Source: a virus
DNA: 33,947 bases
Direction: 5' to 3' (one strand)
Virus record (IMG/VR): IMGVR_UViG_3300028194_000576
Span: 1-33,947 of that record
Below the pieces are notes generated by a model. That model saw only the letters and a list, made by a program, of their open reading frames with translations. It ran no database searches and was not told where the DNA came from. Below, piece after piece: positions 8,754-14,889 of this stretch (the stretch's first letter is position 1; every line of letters starts with the position of its first letter). The position numbers and the translations under genes were made by a program.

Positions 8754-9053
8754 TGTTTGTTATTACACTAATTTTGTACCCCGTTATAATTATAGGGGGG
8801 TGTATTTTTTTTTAAACAGCTAATATCAATAATAAAAACGTCAGCGACTGGTCCAATAATGGGTGGGGGTTTGGCCATTGAGAAATTGAAGTCGGACTCC
8901 CCCCGCGATTTTGCTACGCAAACGCTAACTAAATTTTTCAGAAATGGGGTGGGGTCTCTGGGGGTGGCTTGTCAAGTATTAAATTAAAATATATTTAAAA
9001 AATAATAGTAAAAAAAGCTTTTAGTTTAGTCGATACTGTGTTAAAATCTACCC
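8754..9053. promoter_or_regulatory. Divergent intergenic region between late and small-gene blocks
   Basis: About 300 bp with no convincing ORF. It contains a dyad CCCC-gttataattata-GGGG (about 8780-8799) followed by a T9 run, a G-rich stretch (GGGGTGGGGTCTCTGGGGG, near 8945-8967), and a GTCAAG box at 8971-8976 that recurs upstream of later plus-strand units. The plus-strand promoter is at 9010-9047. I see no clear -35/-10 pair for the minus-strand tail-tube gene. Confidence 0.5.
9010..9053 (+). promoter_or_regulatory. Leaderless promoter of the 9054 gene
   Basis: TAAAAT at 9042-9047 is followed by exactly 6 nt and the ATG at 9054. The -35 region is occupied by AAAAAAGCTTTT (9011-9022), a motif shared with two later promoters (9321-9335 and 10533-10547). 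Confidence 0.6.
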
Positions 9054-9308
9054 ATGAAGCAACAAAAAGAAATGCAGCCAACTCCATCACCCTTTAGCGA
9101 AGAGGCAATGCCTTTTAACTACGCCAACGAAGATGGTGGAGGTATGAACAAGAGTCTATTCTTTCAGATCATGGATGAGGTTTTTGCTGGCAGTATGTAT
9201 AAAGACATCGAAGACAAGTATGGTTCAGAGATCGTCAAGGAATATCTTAAGTATGGGGATGACAATGATCACTTTGACTTTTTTAAGTTCGGTTGGATAA
9301 GTAAATAA
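9054..9308 (+). CDS. Hypothetical 84-aa acidic protein
   Basis: No family recognised. It has a Pro/Gln-rich N-terminus, a Gly-rich turn (EDGGG), then a helical acidic region ending in HFDFFKFGW. It is the first gene of the plus-strand small-gene block. Its predicted transcription start coincides with the ATG, so it should be translated from a leaderless mRNA. Confidence 0.7.
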   Translation: MKQQKEMQPTPSPFSEEAMPFNYANEDGGGMNKSLFFQIMDEVFAGSMYKDIEDKYGSEIVKEYLKYGDDNDHFDFFKFGWISK

Positions 9309-9320
9309 ATTAAAATAATA

Positions 9321-9366
9321 GCAGAAAAAGCTTTTTTAAAATCAATTTTTAATGTATACTACTCAC
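9321..9366 (+). promoter_or_regulatory. Leaderless promoter of the 9367 gene
   Basis: GCAGAAAAAGCTTTT (9321-9335) lies upstream of TATACT (9355-9360), which is followed by exactly 6 nt and the ATG. Confidence 0.6.
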
Positions 9367-9531
9367 ATGAAAGCAAACAACACAGGCCGCACTCACCACG
9401 AAAGAGTTTTAGATGCTCGCGAGTCACTTTGGAATAACACAATGAAGTGCCAAGAACAGCGCGAAGCCAACCCTATCGACTGGAAAGCTAGTGCAGAGGC
9501 TGGCAAAGCAGTCTTTAAAAACACAAAATAA
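9367..9531 (+). CDS. Hypothetical 54-aa protein
   Basis: A short basic helical protein (begins MKANNTGRTHHERVLDARES) with no recognised family. Support comes from a well-formed promoter placed 6 nt before its ATG, sensible amino-acid composition, and its fit between two equally organised genes. The stop is TAA at 9529-9531. Confidence 0.65.
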   Translation: MKANNTGRTHHERVLDARESLWNNTMKCQEQREANPIDWKASAEAGKAVFKNTK

Positions 9532-9540
9532 ATCTTTACA

Positions 9541-9564
9541 CTAGCCCCAACTCTATACTAGAAT
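9541..9564 (+). promoter_or_regulatory. Leaderless promoter of the 9571 gene
   Basis: TAGAAT (9559-9564) is 6 nt before the ATG. A -35-like TTACAC lies 17 bp upstream. The -35 begins about 10 bp after the previous stop codon. Confidence 0.55.
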
Positions 9565-9570
9565 ACTCCC

Positions 9571-9759
9571 ATGACTGACACAGATACCACCACTGACTTT
9601 GACAGATTCAACAATGAGCGCAACGCAGCAAACGCGATGCGGGATGAGCTTTGCTTCATCACTGGTCTTCTCAATTTGGATAGCCCCGAAGTATCAGACA
9701 GAATCCAAAAGGCTCTTGATAAGCACAAGCAAGAGAGAGATCAAGTATGGGGATTCTAA
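9571..9759 (+). CDS. Hypothetical 62-aa protein
   Basis: Acidic, helical, no known family. It starts with a Thr/Asp-rich segment (MTDTDTTTDFDRF) and ends in a charged helix (KALDKHKQERDQVWGF). The promoter lies 6 nt from the start. Its stop is 26 nt before the next start. Confidence 0.65.
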   Translation: MTDTDTTTDFDRFNNERNAANAMRDELCFITGLLNLDSPEVSDRIQKALDKHKQERDQVWGF

Positions 9760-9785
9760 TCCCACCACCACCAAACACTAACACT

Positions 9786-10010
9786 ATGAACCTACATAAC
9801 TTCAAAGACCAAGATACCAAAGGCAAAGCCATTCTCATTCTCACTTACCCTTTCGCCATCGGCATTCACTTGGGTGAATGGCTTAGGATGCGGAAGCTCC
9901 AGCGCATGATCAGAAAGTGGATCGGTGCAGCTTGCAAGAATCCACAAGGGGTCGAGGCTGAGATGGTCAAGGAGTGGAGCGATGAACTTCGCTGGATCTA
10001 CGGGAAGTAA
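9786..10010 (+). CDS. Small basic protein with one possible membrane helix
   Basis: 74 aa from ATG 9786; a longer frame from 9747 would overlap the previous gene and adds a Pro-rich stretch. Residues ~13-30 (AILILTYPFAIGIHLGEWL) form a hydrophobic helix followed by a strongly basic segment (RMRKLQRMIRKW), a topology seen in small phage membrane proteins. No family recognised. Probably co-transcribed with the 9571 gene. Confidence 0.65.
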   Translation: MNLHNFKDQDTKGKAILILTYPFAIGIHLGEWLRMRKLQRMIRKWIGAACKNPQGVEAEMVKEWSDELRWIYGK

Positions 10011-10021
10011 ACAAAAACAAG

Positions 10022-10261
10022 ATGACTAAAGAAACACAACAAGCAAAAGAAAAGAGAATCCATGATTGGGCCACTGGCTCTATGCAGTTAGAGTTTGACG
10101 GTGAGAACTACTTTAAGCTAAACCCTTGGAGAGAGATGAGGGTTGATGGTAAGAAAGTCCCTAACCCAGACTATGGCAAGAAAATGATTATCCCTCGCGA
10201 TAAGATAGACGCAGACATGGAGTTTGCTTTCGGAAGTTTCGCTCAGTATGGGTGCGACTAA
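10022..10261 (+). CDS. Hypothetical 79-aa protein
   Basis: Soluble, charged and aromatic-rich (DGENYFKLNPWREMRVDGKK), with no recognised family. It starts 11 nt after the previous stop without an SD sequence, so it is likely the last gene of the 9571 unit. It is followed by a 317-bp non-coding region. Confidence 0.65.
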   Translation: MTKETQQAKEKRIHDWATGSMQLEFDGENYFKLNPWREMRVDGKKVPNPDYGKKMIIPRDKIDADMEFAFGSFAQYGCD

Positions 10262-10330
10262 GCTCCGTCAAGTGAGTATAAACACGGTTAAGCGATCCGT
10301 AAGACGTTAAATAAGAAGTGATCGTGGGTC

Positions 10331-10363
10331 TGGCATAGCCCTCGCAGAAATATGCCACTTTTT
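10331..10363 (+). terminator. Candidate hairpin/terminator
   Basis: TGGCATA (10331-10337) pairs perfectly with TATGCCA (10351-10357), and a short T-rich run follows. It lies downstream of the 10022 gene. It could alternatively be part of a small RNA in 10262-10380. Confidence 0.4.
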
Positions 10364-10380
10364 ACTTGACACGAATAAAA

Positions 10381-10470
10381 CGCTCTAACTCACTGAGCGA
10401 TAGGCAGTTACAGGGCAGCGCCCCGCCCCGACCCGTAACTCATTGAGTATCAACGACTTACGAGGGTTTT
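10381..10470 (+). repeat. Double-hairpin element copy 1
   Basis: First of six ~95-bp intergenic elements. Two imperfect 27-nt hairpins (arms of the GTAACTC/GAGTTAC type) flank a GC-rich core (GCAGCGCCCCGCCCCGACCC), with A-rich left and T-rich right ends. This copy has mismatched arms (GTAACTC against GACTTAC in the second hairpin). A GTCAAG box follows at 10495-10500. Confidence 0.8.
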
Positions 10471-10532
10471 CTCCCTACTCTATAGCTCGCCTATGTCAAG
10501 ACTTTTTAAATAAAAAAAAAGATTAAATATAT

Positions 10533-10572
10533 GCAGAAAAAGCTTTTAATAATCTGCCGATTAGAGTAAAAT
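10533..10572 (+). promoter_or_regulatory. Leaderless promoter of the 10579 gene
   Basis: GCAGAAAAAGCTTTT (10533-10547) sits upstream of TAAAAT (10567-10572), which is exactly 6 nt before the ATG. Confidence 0.6.
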
Positions 10573-10578
10573 ATCCCC

Positions 10579-10863
10579 ATGATAGACCAAGACAACATCA
10601 CTAGCCTGATCGGGAAACAGTTTGTTTACTACACTTCCAATAATGGAAATGCTCGCATGTACATCCTCAAAAGCATTGACCGCATTGGTGACGGGTTCGC
10701 AGTGTGCAAGGTCGTTGACAAGAGTCACGATAGCAAGACTGGTAACAAGCAAGTTTTCAAGACTCTCCGCTTCAGATGTATTGATCGCCAAGGTATGCGT
10801 CGTTTCCAGCCCAAGGTCTTAGTAAATCATTCGGAGACGGTGCCACCAGTCGTCGAAAAATAA
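10579..10863 (+). CDS. Hypothetical 94-aa protein
   Basis: Beta-rich, basic small domain: an FVYYTSNNGNARMYILKSI strand pair, then FAVCKVVDKSH, then a basic stretch (KTLRFRCIDRQGMRRF). The pattern is reminiscent of small SH3-like or OB-like nucleic-acid-binding folds, but I recognise no family. It has its own leaderless promoter and a stop 59 nt before the next start. Confidence 0.7.
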   Translation: MIDQDNITSLIGKQFVYYTSNNGNARMYILKSIDRIGDGFAVCKVVDKSHDSKTGNKQVFKTLRFRCIDRQGMRRFQPKVLVNHSETVPPVVEK

Positions 10864-10886
10864 ATTAAAAAAGATGCGATTAGTGC

Positions 10887-10915
10887 TTGCACCCAACCCA
10901 CAATTCAACTAAAAT
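10887..10915 (+). promoter_or_regulatory. Leaderless promoter of the 10922 gene
   Basis: TTGCAC (10887-10892), a 17-bp spacer, TAAAAT (10910-10915), then 6 nt to the ATG. One of the best matches to a sigma70 consensus in the window. Confidence 0.75.
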
Positions 10916-10921
10916 TCCCAC

Positions 10922-11080
10922 ATGAGCGACACCAACAACTGGACAGTAAGAATGTATAAAGCAGAACTAAAAGGCATGGAAGAAGGTCTGATCAAAATCA
11001 AGTCCTACGGTCTTTGCACCCTCGATGCAAAAAAGTTAATTGCTGAAAAGAAAAAACAAATCCTAAAAGCCTCTAAGTAA
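10922..11080 (+). CDS. Hypothetical 52-aa basic protein
   Basis: Short Lys-rich protein, beginning MSDTNNWTVRMYKAELKGME and ending in a helix (AEKKKQILKASK). No family recognised. The coding call rests on the strong promoter with a 6-nt gap, intact frame and immediate coupling (1 nt) to the next gene. Confidence 0.65.
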   Translation: MSDTNNWTVRMYKAELKGMEEGLIKIKSYGLCTLDAKKLIAEKKKQILKASK

Positions 11081-11081
11081 T

Positions 11082-11216
11082 ATGAACACAATCCTCACCA
11101 TCGCAGGGGTCATCTTCACGCTTGTCATCGCTGGCAACTTGGAGATGATCGACCACTCCGAAGATCTCGAAAAAGAAATCAAAAATAGCATTGACCTCAA
11201 CCACCTATTCAACTAA
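11082..11216 (+). CDS. 44-aa single-pass membrane protein
   Basis: The N-terminal hydrophobic helix (TILTIAGVIFTLVIAGNL) is followed by an acidic tail, predicting a membrane anchor with a cytoplasmic or periplasmic acidic end. It starts 1 nt after the previous stop. Its 3' end contains the whole promoter of the next gene, and its TAA stop is the first three bases of that promoter's -10 box. The function is unknown. Confidence 0.65.
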   Translation: MNTILTIAGVIFTLVIAGNLEMIDHSEDLEKEIKNSIDLNHLFN

Positions 11217-11219
11217 AAT
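11191..11219 (+). promoter_or_regulatory. Leaderless promoter embedded in the preceding gene
   Basis: TTGACC (11191-11196), a 17-bp spacer, TAAAAT (11214-11219), then 6 nt to the ATG at 11226. The -10 box overlaps the stop codon (11214-11216) of the upstream gene. Confidence 0.75.
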
Positions 11220-11225
11220 TCCGTT

Positions 11226-11648
11226 ATGCAAACAACACTAGACACCATCCAGCAAATCCTCTCTTCTAACCTCACACCAGTAGCCTTTGCCATTATCGGC
11301 ATCATTGCTCTGATCTCCGCTTTCGTTATCTTCTGGGATAACCTGTCTGACAAGCAGAAGCTTCGCAACTTCTACAAGATGCCCCCTTCTGAGTTGGAGC
11401 AGCTTCTCACGAATAGCATTGTGACTTATGTAAACTCTGGAGCCTCCACCGTCAAGGTGAGTGGAATCAGAAACTTCCTAGTGGAAAGCATAGAGACAGA
11501 TGCGTTCTCCGCTATGAATAAGCGTTACCTTGTAGCTGCTACCCGTGACCTCGATGACGGAGGGGAGCGCAAGTTTCGCACCCTCCAAGTCGCTGGGATC
11601 TCAAATGTCAGAAGCCGTTGGGTAGCCATGTTCAGATTCTTTTTGTAA
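11226..11648 (+). CDS. 140-aa single-pass membrane protein
   Basis: Residues ~17-37 form a clear transmembrane helix (PVAFAIIGIIALISAFVIFW), followed by a cytoplasmic-looking domain of ~100 aa. That domain contains KLRNFYKMPPSELEQLL and a basic C-terminus (GERKFRTLQVAGISNVRSRW). No family recognised. It is preceded by an excellent leaderless promoter and followed by a strong GC-rich terminator, so it can be expressed as a single-gene unit. Membrane remodelling or host takeover are possible roles but unsupported. Confidence 0.75.
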   Translation: MQTTLDTIQQILSSNLTPVAFAIIGIIALISAFVIFWDNLSDKQKLRNFYKMPPSELEQLLTNSIVTYVNSGASTVKVSGIRNFLVESIETDAFSAMNKRYLVAATRDLDDGGERKFRTLQVAGISNVRSRWVAMFRFFL

Positions 11649-11667
11649 TTGTGTGTTGTGTGTATAG

Positions 11668-11698
11668 CCCGTCCCCTGTGGTGGGGGGCGGGTTCTTC
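11668..11698 (+). terminator. Rho-independent terminator
   Basis: CCCGTCCCC (11668-11676) pairs with GGGGGCGGG (11684-11692, one G-T wobble), followed by a T-rich TTCTTCT. The same stem recurs at 13615. Confidence 0.75.
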
Positions 11699-11712
11699 TA
11701 TGTAAAAAAAAG

Positions 11713-11901
11713 ATGCCAAATCAAAAAATAAACTTGACAACTGCAGATCGCGAAGAGTATGACCGCGCCATGCAGCGCTTGGCGATACTCGCAGAGGCCA
11801 GCACTCGCGACCCATTGCCAGAAGACTTCAAAAAACGCTCTAAGTCACTGAGTATCAACGAGTTACGGGCCGCGCCCCGCCCCCGCTCTGTAACTAACTG
11901 A
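11713..11901 (+). CDS. Hypothetical 62-aa protein whose 3' end is the double-hairpin element
   Basis: The frame starts at ATG 11713, just after the upstream terminator and an A8 run, with no promoter of the usual kind. Residues 1-41 look like a normal acidic helical protein (LTTADREEYDRAMQRLAILA). Residues ~42-62 are encoded by the repeat element (RSKSLSINELRAAPRPRS) and look like translated repeat. Either the original stop was lost when the element arrived, or the gene is a decaying remnant. The coding status is moderately uncertain. Confidence 0.45.
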   Translation: MPNQKINLTTADREEYDRAMQRLAILAEASTRDPLPEDFKKRSKSLSINELRAAPRPRSVTN

Positions 11902-11926
11902 TTAGTAGTGACTTACGAGGCTTTTC
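11831..11926 (+). repeat. Double-hairpin element copy 2
   Basis: Same architecture as the copy at 10381: A-rich end, first hairpin, GC core (GGGCCGCGCCCCGCCCCC), second hairpin, T-rich end. It supplies the last ~21 codons and the stop of the 11713 frame. A GTCAAG box follows at 11950-11955. Confidence 0.85.
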
Positions 11927-11998
11927 TCCCTACTGTGCAAACTTCTTATGTCAAGCCTTTTGTTAGGAAATAAATAAAAAAATAAATCAAAATAGTTA

Positions 11999-12027
11999 TT
12001 GCTAAAAACTAATTGTGCGACTACTAT
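11999..12027 (+). promoter_or_regulatory. Leaderless promoter of the 12034 gene
   Basis: TTGCTA (11999-12004), a 17-bp spacer, TACTAT (12022-12027), then 6 nt to the ATG. Confidence 0.7.
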
Positions 12028-12033
12028 TCCCTC

Positions 12034-12267
12034 ATGGCTACACTAACACCAGACCAGTTGTATGAATTCGCTTATCAGGCAGGACTCCGAGGACAGGAGA
12101 GCATGACTTGCCCAAGCTCTTACCGTGGGTGGGTAATCCCAGAAATTTTCTCAAACGGAGAAATCCCTCATAGGCTTTGGAGGGTGGCCTATGCCGAAGG
12201 CTTGGAGCAGTATGGCACTTACATGGTGCAAGGGGCAGAGGACGCAGCCCAAGACTGGCAGGACTAA
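12034..12267 (+). CDS. Hypothetical 77-aa protein
   Basis: The start is set at ATG 12034 because the promoter's -10 box lies 6 nt upstream; the longer TTG frame from 12013 would begin inside the promoter. The protein is acidic, with aromatic-rich segments (YEFAYQAGLRGQESM, RLWRVAYAEGLEQYGTYM). Short helical domains with AYxxG(L/F) repeats like this occur in several phage small proteins, but no function is known. Its TAA stop runs directly into the next double-hairpin element. Confidence 0.7.
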   Translation: MATLTPDQLYEFAYQAGLRGQESMTCPSSYRGWVIPEIFSNGEIPHRLWRVAYAEGLEQYGTYMVQGAEDAAQDWQD

Positions 12268-12362
12268 AACCCTCGTAACTCGTTGTGTATCAGCGAGTTA
12301 CGGGCCACGCGCCGCCCCTGCCCTGTAACTCATTGATTAGCAGTGAGTTACGGGGTTTTTTT
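12266..12362 (+). repeat. Double-hairpin element copy 3 (best-formed)
   Basis: First hairpin 12275-12301 (GTAACTCGTTG / CAGCGAGTTAC, 11 bp with one G-T pair). GC core GGGCCACGCGCCGCCCCTG. Second hairpin 12325-12351 (GTAACTCATTG / CAGTGAGTTAC). Flanked by AAAACCC on the left and GGGG plus T7 on the right. The outer arms can also pair with each other to give one long hairpin. Confidence 0.9.
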
Positions 12363-12401
12363 ATGACCTGATAAATCGCGGCAAGTCAAGCCTTTTATTG
12401 C

Positions 12402-12459
12402 GCTATTTGGCCTAAAATATCCTGACCTACGCTATTTGTCGCAAAATATGCTGAGCTGC
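12402..12459 (+). repeat. Two tandem copies of the 29-bp bipartite repeat
   Basis: Units at 12402-12430 and 12431-12459, each with TATTTG near the left end and TGACCT or TGAGCT near the right. They lie about 40 bp upstream of the -35 box of the ParB-like gene, a position suited to an operator or activator site. Confidence 0.75.
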
Positions 12460-12500
12460 ATTTTAAAATAAAAAAAAATCAAAAAAATAGAAGAAAAGTG

Positions 12501-12528
12501 TTGCACAGGAATCAAATCTAGTTATACT
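12501..12528 (+). promoter_or_regulatory. Promoter of the ParB-like gene
   Basis: TTGCAC (12501-12506), a 16-bp spacer, TATACT (12523-12528). Unlike the others it leaves a ~58-nt leader before ATG 12593. Confidence 0.7.
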
Positions 12529-12592
12529 GTGGATGTCGCTGATGAACCACTGATTCGGGGGCATTTAACAATAACCTAAAAGTAACAACGTT

Positions 12593-13600
12593 ATGACTAA
12601 GAAAAATAAAACAAAGTTCTATAAGAACTCCCACAAGCCAGTAACAAAATACCAGCTTGAAGCAAAGCCTTTGTCTGAAGCCCCAGAGCTTCAAGAGGTA
12701 GGCATCTACAAGATAGCGCGAATTAAAAAGGAAAACATCGGAGTCGATGAAGCCTTCCAAAGAGCGTTAAACAAAAATCAAATTAGAAACATCCAAGAGA
12801 ATTGGGATGATGATGATTGCGATTTGCCTAACATCTACCTGCATAAATACAAAGGTAAATACTACCCTCAAATCACTGATGGTCAGCATAGAATTTGCGC
12901 CTCGCCTCATGATACTATTGATTGTAGAGTAGTTAATACACTAGCATCAATCACAAGGTGCTTGCGAGCCAATGACCCAAAGACAAAAAGTCAATGGGAA
13001 GTAAACGCTAGGTTCTGGGGTCATGCTGAAGCGATCACTAGGCTTAACGAAAGTGATCCTGATAACATTCATGGGATAATCAAACTTTTCAAAAAGCTCG
13101 GTTATAATCCATTGAATCCAACAAAGGAGAAAGCTCTTGATCTTGGCTCTAATGTCGCCGCCCTTCATGGTCAGATCTTAGCGGCTATTAATATGATGTT
13201 AAGAAATAGACTGTTAAGTTCAACAGAGAAAGCTGCTATCACCAAAAAAGTCATGGAAGACACCGTGAAAATCGTTGATCATGTCTTCAGAGACGAGATC
13301 GCAAACCAAAAGGCATTTGGAGCGCAACTGTGGTCTGGATTACCTCAATTTCTCTTAGACTCTATAAAGGATAGAGGCTTAGGAGGAGACTATGATATCG
13401 ATAAGATTAAAGCGGTAATATCGAAAGGCATTTGGGGTATTAACGGCAATCACCCAAGGAGAGGCGAGTTAAAAACTCTTGCTCAGTTTGAATTAGCCGT
13501 TCTAAAATATCAAGCAAAAAGTATAAAAGGAGTATCTGGCAGAAAAGCTAACTGCTGGCAGAGACTCTTCTTTGATATGCACAAACTGTATAATAAGTAA
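12593..13600 (+). CDS. ParB/sulfiredoxin-fold protein
   Basis: A 335-aa protein. Residues ~40-115 carry a ParB/Srx-like core: a KIKKENIGVDEAFQRAL-type lead-in, NQIRNIQENWD, then YYPQITDGQHRICA with the hallmark DGQHR at 96-100. This fold occurs in partition proteins, DndB-like proteins and phage ParB-like nucleases, and binds nucleotides. The C-terminal ~200 residues are helical and unlike the HTH of classical ParB, so plasmid partition is unlikely. It may act as a regulator or nuclease; that is inference. A lone leaderful promoter with two upstream bipartite repeats and a downstream GAAA-loop terminator make it a separately controlled unit. Confidence 0.8.
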   Translation: MTKKNKTKFYKNSHKPVTKYQLEAKPLSEAPELQEVGIYKIARIKKENIGVDEAFQRALNKNQIRNIQENWDDDDCDLPNIYLHKYKGKYYPQITDGQHRICASPHDTIDCRVVNTLASITRCLRANDPKTKSQWEVNARFWGHAEAITRLNESDPDNIHGIIKLFKKLGYNPLNPTKEKALDLGSNVAALHGQILAAINMMLRNRLLSSTEKAAITKKVMEDTVKIVDHVFRDEIANQKAFGAQLWSGLPQFLLDSIKDRGLGGDYDIDKIKAVISKGIWGINGNHPRRGELKTLAQFELAVLKYQAKSIKGVSGRKANCWQRLFFDMHKLYNK

Positions 13601-13614
13601 AGCACTAAATTCAG

Positions 13615-13645
13615 CCCGTCCCCGAAAGGGGGCGGGTTTCTTTTT
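13615..13645 (+). terminator. Rho-independent terminator
   Basis: CCCGTCCCC (13615-13623), GAAA tetraloop, GGGGGCGGG (13628-13636), then TTTCTTTTT. It lies directly downstream of the ParB-like gene. Confidence 0.9.
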
Positions 13646-13648
13646 AAT

Positions 13649-13744
13649 AAAACCTTTCTAAGTCGTTGACTATCAGCGAGTTACGGGCCAGCCGCCGCCG
13701 CCGCCCTGTAACTCCTTGAGTAGCAGTGACTTACAGAGGTTTTT
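13649..13744 (+). repeat. Double-hairpin element copy 4
   Basis: Follows a complete terminator by only 4 nt, so this element is not needed simply for termination. The core is GGGCCAGCCGCCGCCGCCG. A GTCAAG box follows at 13768-13773. Confidence 0.85.
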
Positions 13745-13782
13745 CCTTACTCGGTGGATTGGGGCAAGTCAAGCTTTTTATT

Positions 13783-13811
13783 CCTATTTGTTGCGAAATG
13801 TCCTGACCTAC
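13783..13811 (+). repeat. 29-bp bipartite repeat
   Basis: CCTATTTG ... CTGACCTAC, same orientation and spacing as the 12402 pair, and ~30 bp upstream of the next -35 box. Confidence 0.7.
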
Positions 13812-13841
13812 AAAAAAAGACAAAAAAACTTTAAAAAGGTA

Positions 13842-13869
13842 TTGCGCACAAACTGTTTTCTGTCATAAT
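13842..13869 (+). promoter_or_regulatory. Promoter of the DUF932 gene
   Basis: TTGCGC (13842-13847), a 16-bp spacer, CATAAT (13864-13869). The predicted start point is near 13876, about 39 nt before the ATG. Confidence 0.65.
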
Positions 13870-13877
13870 TCCCCTGT

Positions 13878-13894
13878 CGAGAGATAGTCTCTCG
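13878..13894 (+). promoter_or_regulatory. 5'-terminal leader hairpin
   Basis: Perfect inverted repeat CGAGAGA-tag-TCTCTCG followed by TTTTTA, lying at the very 5' end of the predicted mRNA. It could stabilise the transcript against 5' decay or act as an attenuator. Confidence 0.6.
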
Positions 13895-13914
13895 TTTTTA
13901 ACCTAACTACTATT

Positions 13915-14679
13915 ATGCTTATCTACGCAAAAAACAAAGTCGATTCGGAGCAACTTGCTGGAGTTCAAACCCCAGAGGGGACAGCTTCCCATACTCCAAT
14001 CCCGCATCACCACTTGGTGAAGATGACCCGTGAAACTCTTGACCGCGCAGGTCTTGAGGTTACCGAGGAGGAACACGCTCTTGCCCGTGGTGGCCTTCGC
14101 TACTTCGGAGGGTTCGCCCTCAAGGGTCAGGATGTCACTGGCGATGATCGTCGCATTGTCTTGGGCCTTCGGAATGCTCATGACAAGTCTTTCGCCGCTT
14201 CTATTGCTGCGGGTAATCAGATGATGGTTTGCGAAAACCTTTGCTTCTCTTCGGATGTCAAGCTTGCTCGCCGTCACACCACCCACATTTTGGGTGACCT
14301 TCCCCGTGTTCTGGCTTCAGCCGTTGCCCGTGTCACTTCTCACTGGCAGGATATGGGCAAGCGCATTAACGCTTACCAGCAGGCGGAGGTTCGTGATGCC
14401 GCTTCTATGATTGTTGACTTGGTAGATGCCAAGGCTTTCCCTGCTCGCGACATTTACAAAGCCGTTGAGGAATTCCGCAACCCTCGCCATGAGGAATTCA
14501 AGGGCGGTTCTCTCTGGACCCTCTATAATTCCATCACTGAGAATCTCAAGGGTGGCGATCTCACCAAGCTTGCAGACCGTACTATGCGGATGCAATCCAT
14601 TTTTGACAAGTTCGCCAACCACACTCCAGAGATTATCTCTCAAGAGGATAAGGAGTCGGCCCTAGTTTTACCTGCATAG
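13915..14679 (+). CDS. DUF932-family phage/plasmid protein
   Basis: A 254-aa protein. The segment VLGLRNAHDKSFAASIAAGNQMMVCENLCFSSDVKLARRHT (about 82-122) matches the DUF932 signature (GxRNSHDxS ... VCxNLxF ... KHT), a family common in phages, plasmids and integrative elements with no settled function. Other regions are helical. Codon choice is biased toward CGT, CTT and GGT, and GC content is higher than in neighbours, hinting at strong expression. A 5' hairpin leader, no SD, and a GC-rich hairpin after the stop frame the gene. It is the only large gene in the block besides the ParB-like and GP88-like genes. Confidence 0.85.
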   Translation: MLIYAKNKVDSEQLAGVQTPEGTASHTPIPHHHLVKMTRETLDRAGLEVTEEEHALARGGLRYFGGFALKGQDVTGDDRRIVLGLRNAHDKSFAASIAAGNQMMVCENLCFSSDVKLARRHTTHILGDLPRVLASAVARVTSHWQDMGKRINAYQQAEVRDAASMIVDLVDAKAFPARDIYKAVEEFRNPRHEEFKGGSLWTLYNSITENLKGGDLTKLADRTMRMQSIFDKFANHTPEIISQEDKESALVLPA

Positions 14680-14686
14680 CCATAAC

Positions 14687-14704
14687 GCCCCCCGAAAGGG
14701 GGGC
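14687..14704 (+). terminator. GC hairpin without U-tract (partial terminator or processing site)
   Basis: GCCCCCC-GAAA-GGGGGGC, perfect, immediately after the DUF932 gene but followed by AACCTTATC rather than Ts. It may lower read-through into the small gene at 14714 or protect the upstream 3' end. Confidence 0.7.
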
Positions 14705-14713
14705 AACCTTATC

Positions 14714-14827
14714 ATGAAAGATCAAGACAGAACCTTTACCGAAAATGTCGTTTTTACTTGTGTGATTATACTTTCTGGACTAGTCACCGCTTTCGGCCTC
14801 ATCCAACTTATCAGGATGGCTCTATAA
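14714..14827 (+). CDS. 37-aa single-pass membrane peptide
   Basis: Begins MKDQDRTFTENVVF and continues as a hydrophobic helix (CVIILSGLVTAFGLIQLI) ending RMAL. It has no promoter of its own and starts 9 nt after a GC hairpin, so it depends on read-through from the DUF932 promoter. A full terminator follows at 14848. No family recognised. Confidence 0.6.
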   Translation: MKDQDRTFTENVVFTCVIILSGLVTAFGLIQLIRMAL

Positions 14828-14847
14828 TTTGTTGGTAGACATAAGCA

Positions 14848-14885
14848 AAGCCTCGTCCCTTTCATGTTGGGGGCGGGGCTTTTTC
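14848..14885 (+). terminator. Rho-independent terminator
   Basis: AAAGCCTCGTCCC pairs with the GGGGCGGGGCTTT side (two G-T wobbles) across a short loop, ending in TTTTTCC. Confidence 0.8.
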
Positions 14886-14889
14886 CTTT

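Noticed and set aside
11525-11815. Minus-strand 96-aa ORF
   Set aside because: It spans the 3' end of the 11226 gene and its terminator, with repetitive Arg/Ser-rich composition.
12013-12033. N-terminal extension of the 12034 gene from a TTG
   Set aside because: The extension covers the -10 box; transcription would start at the downstream ATG.
12529-12592. Leader peptide MSLMNH upstream of the ParB-like gene
   Set aside because: The ATG is only 4 nt after the -10 box, probably upstream of the transcription start, and no regulatory link is visible.
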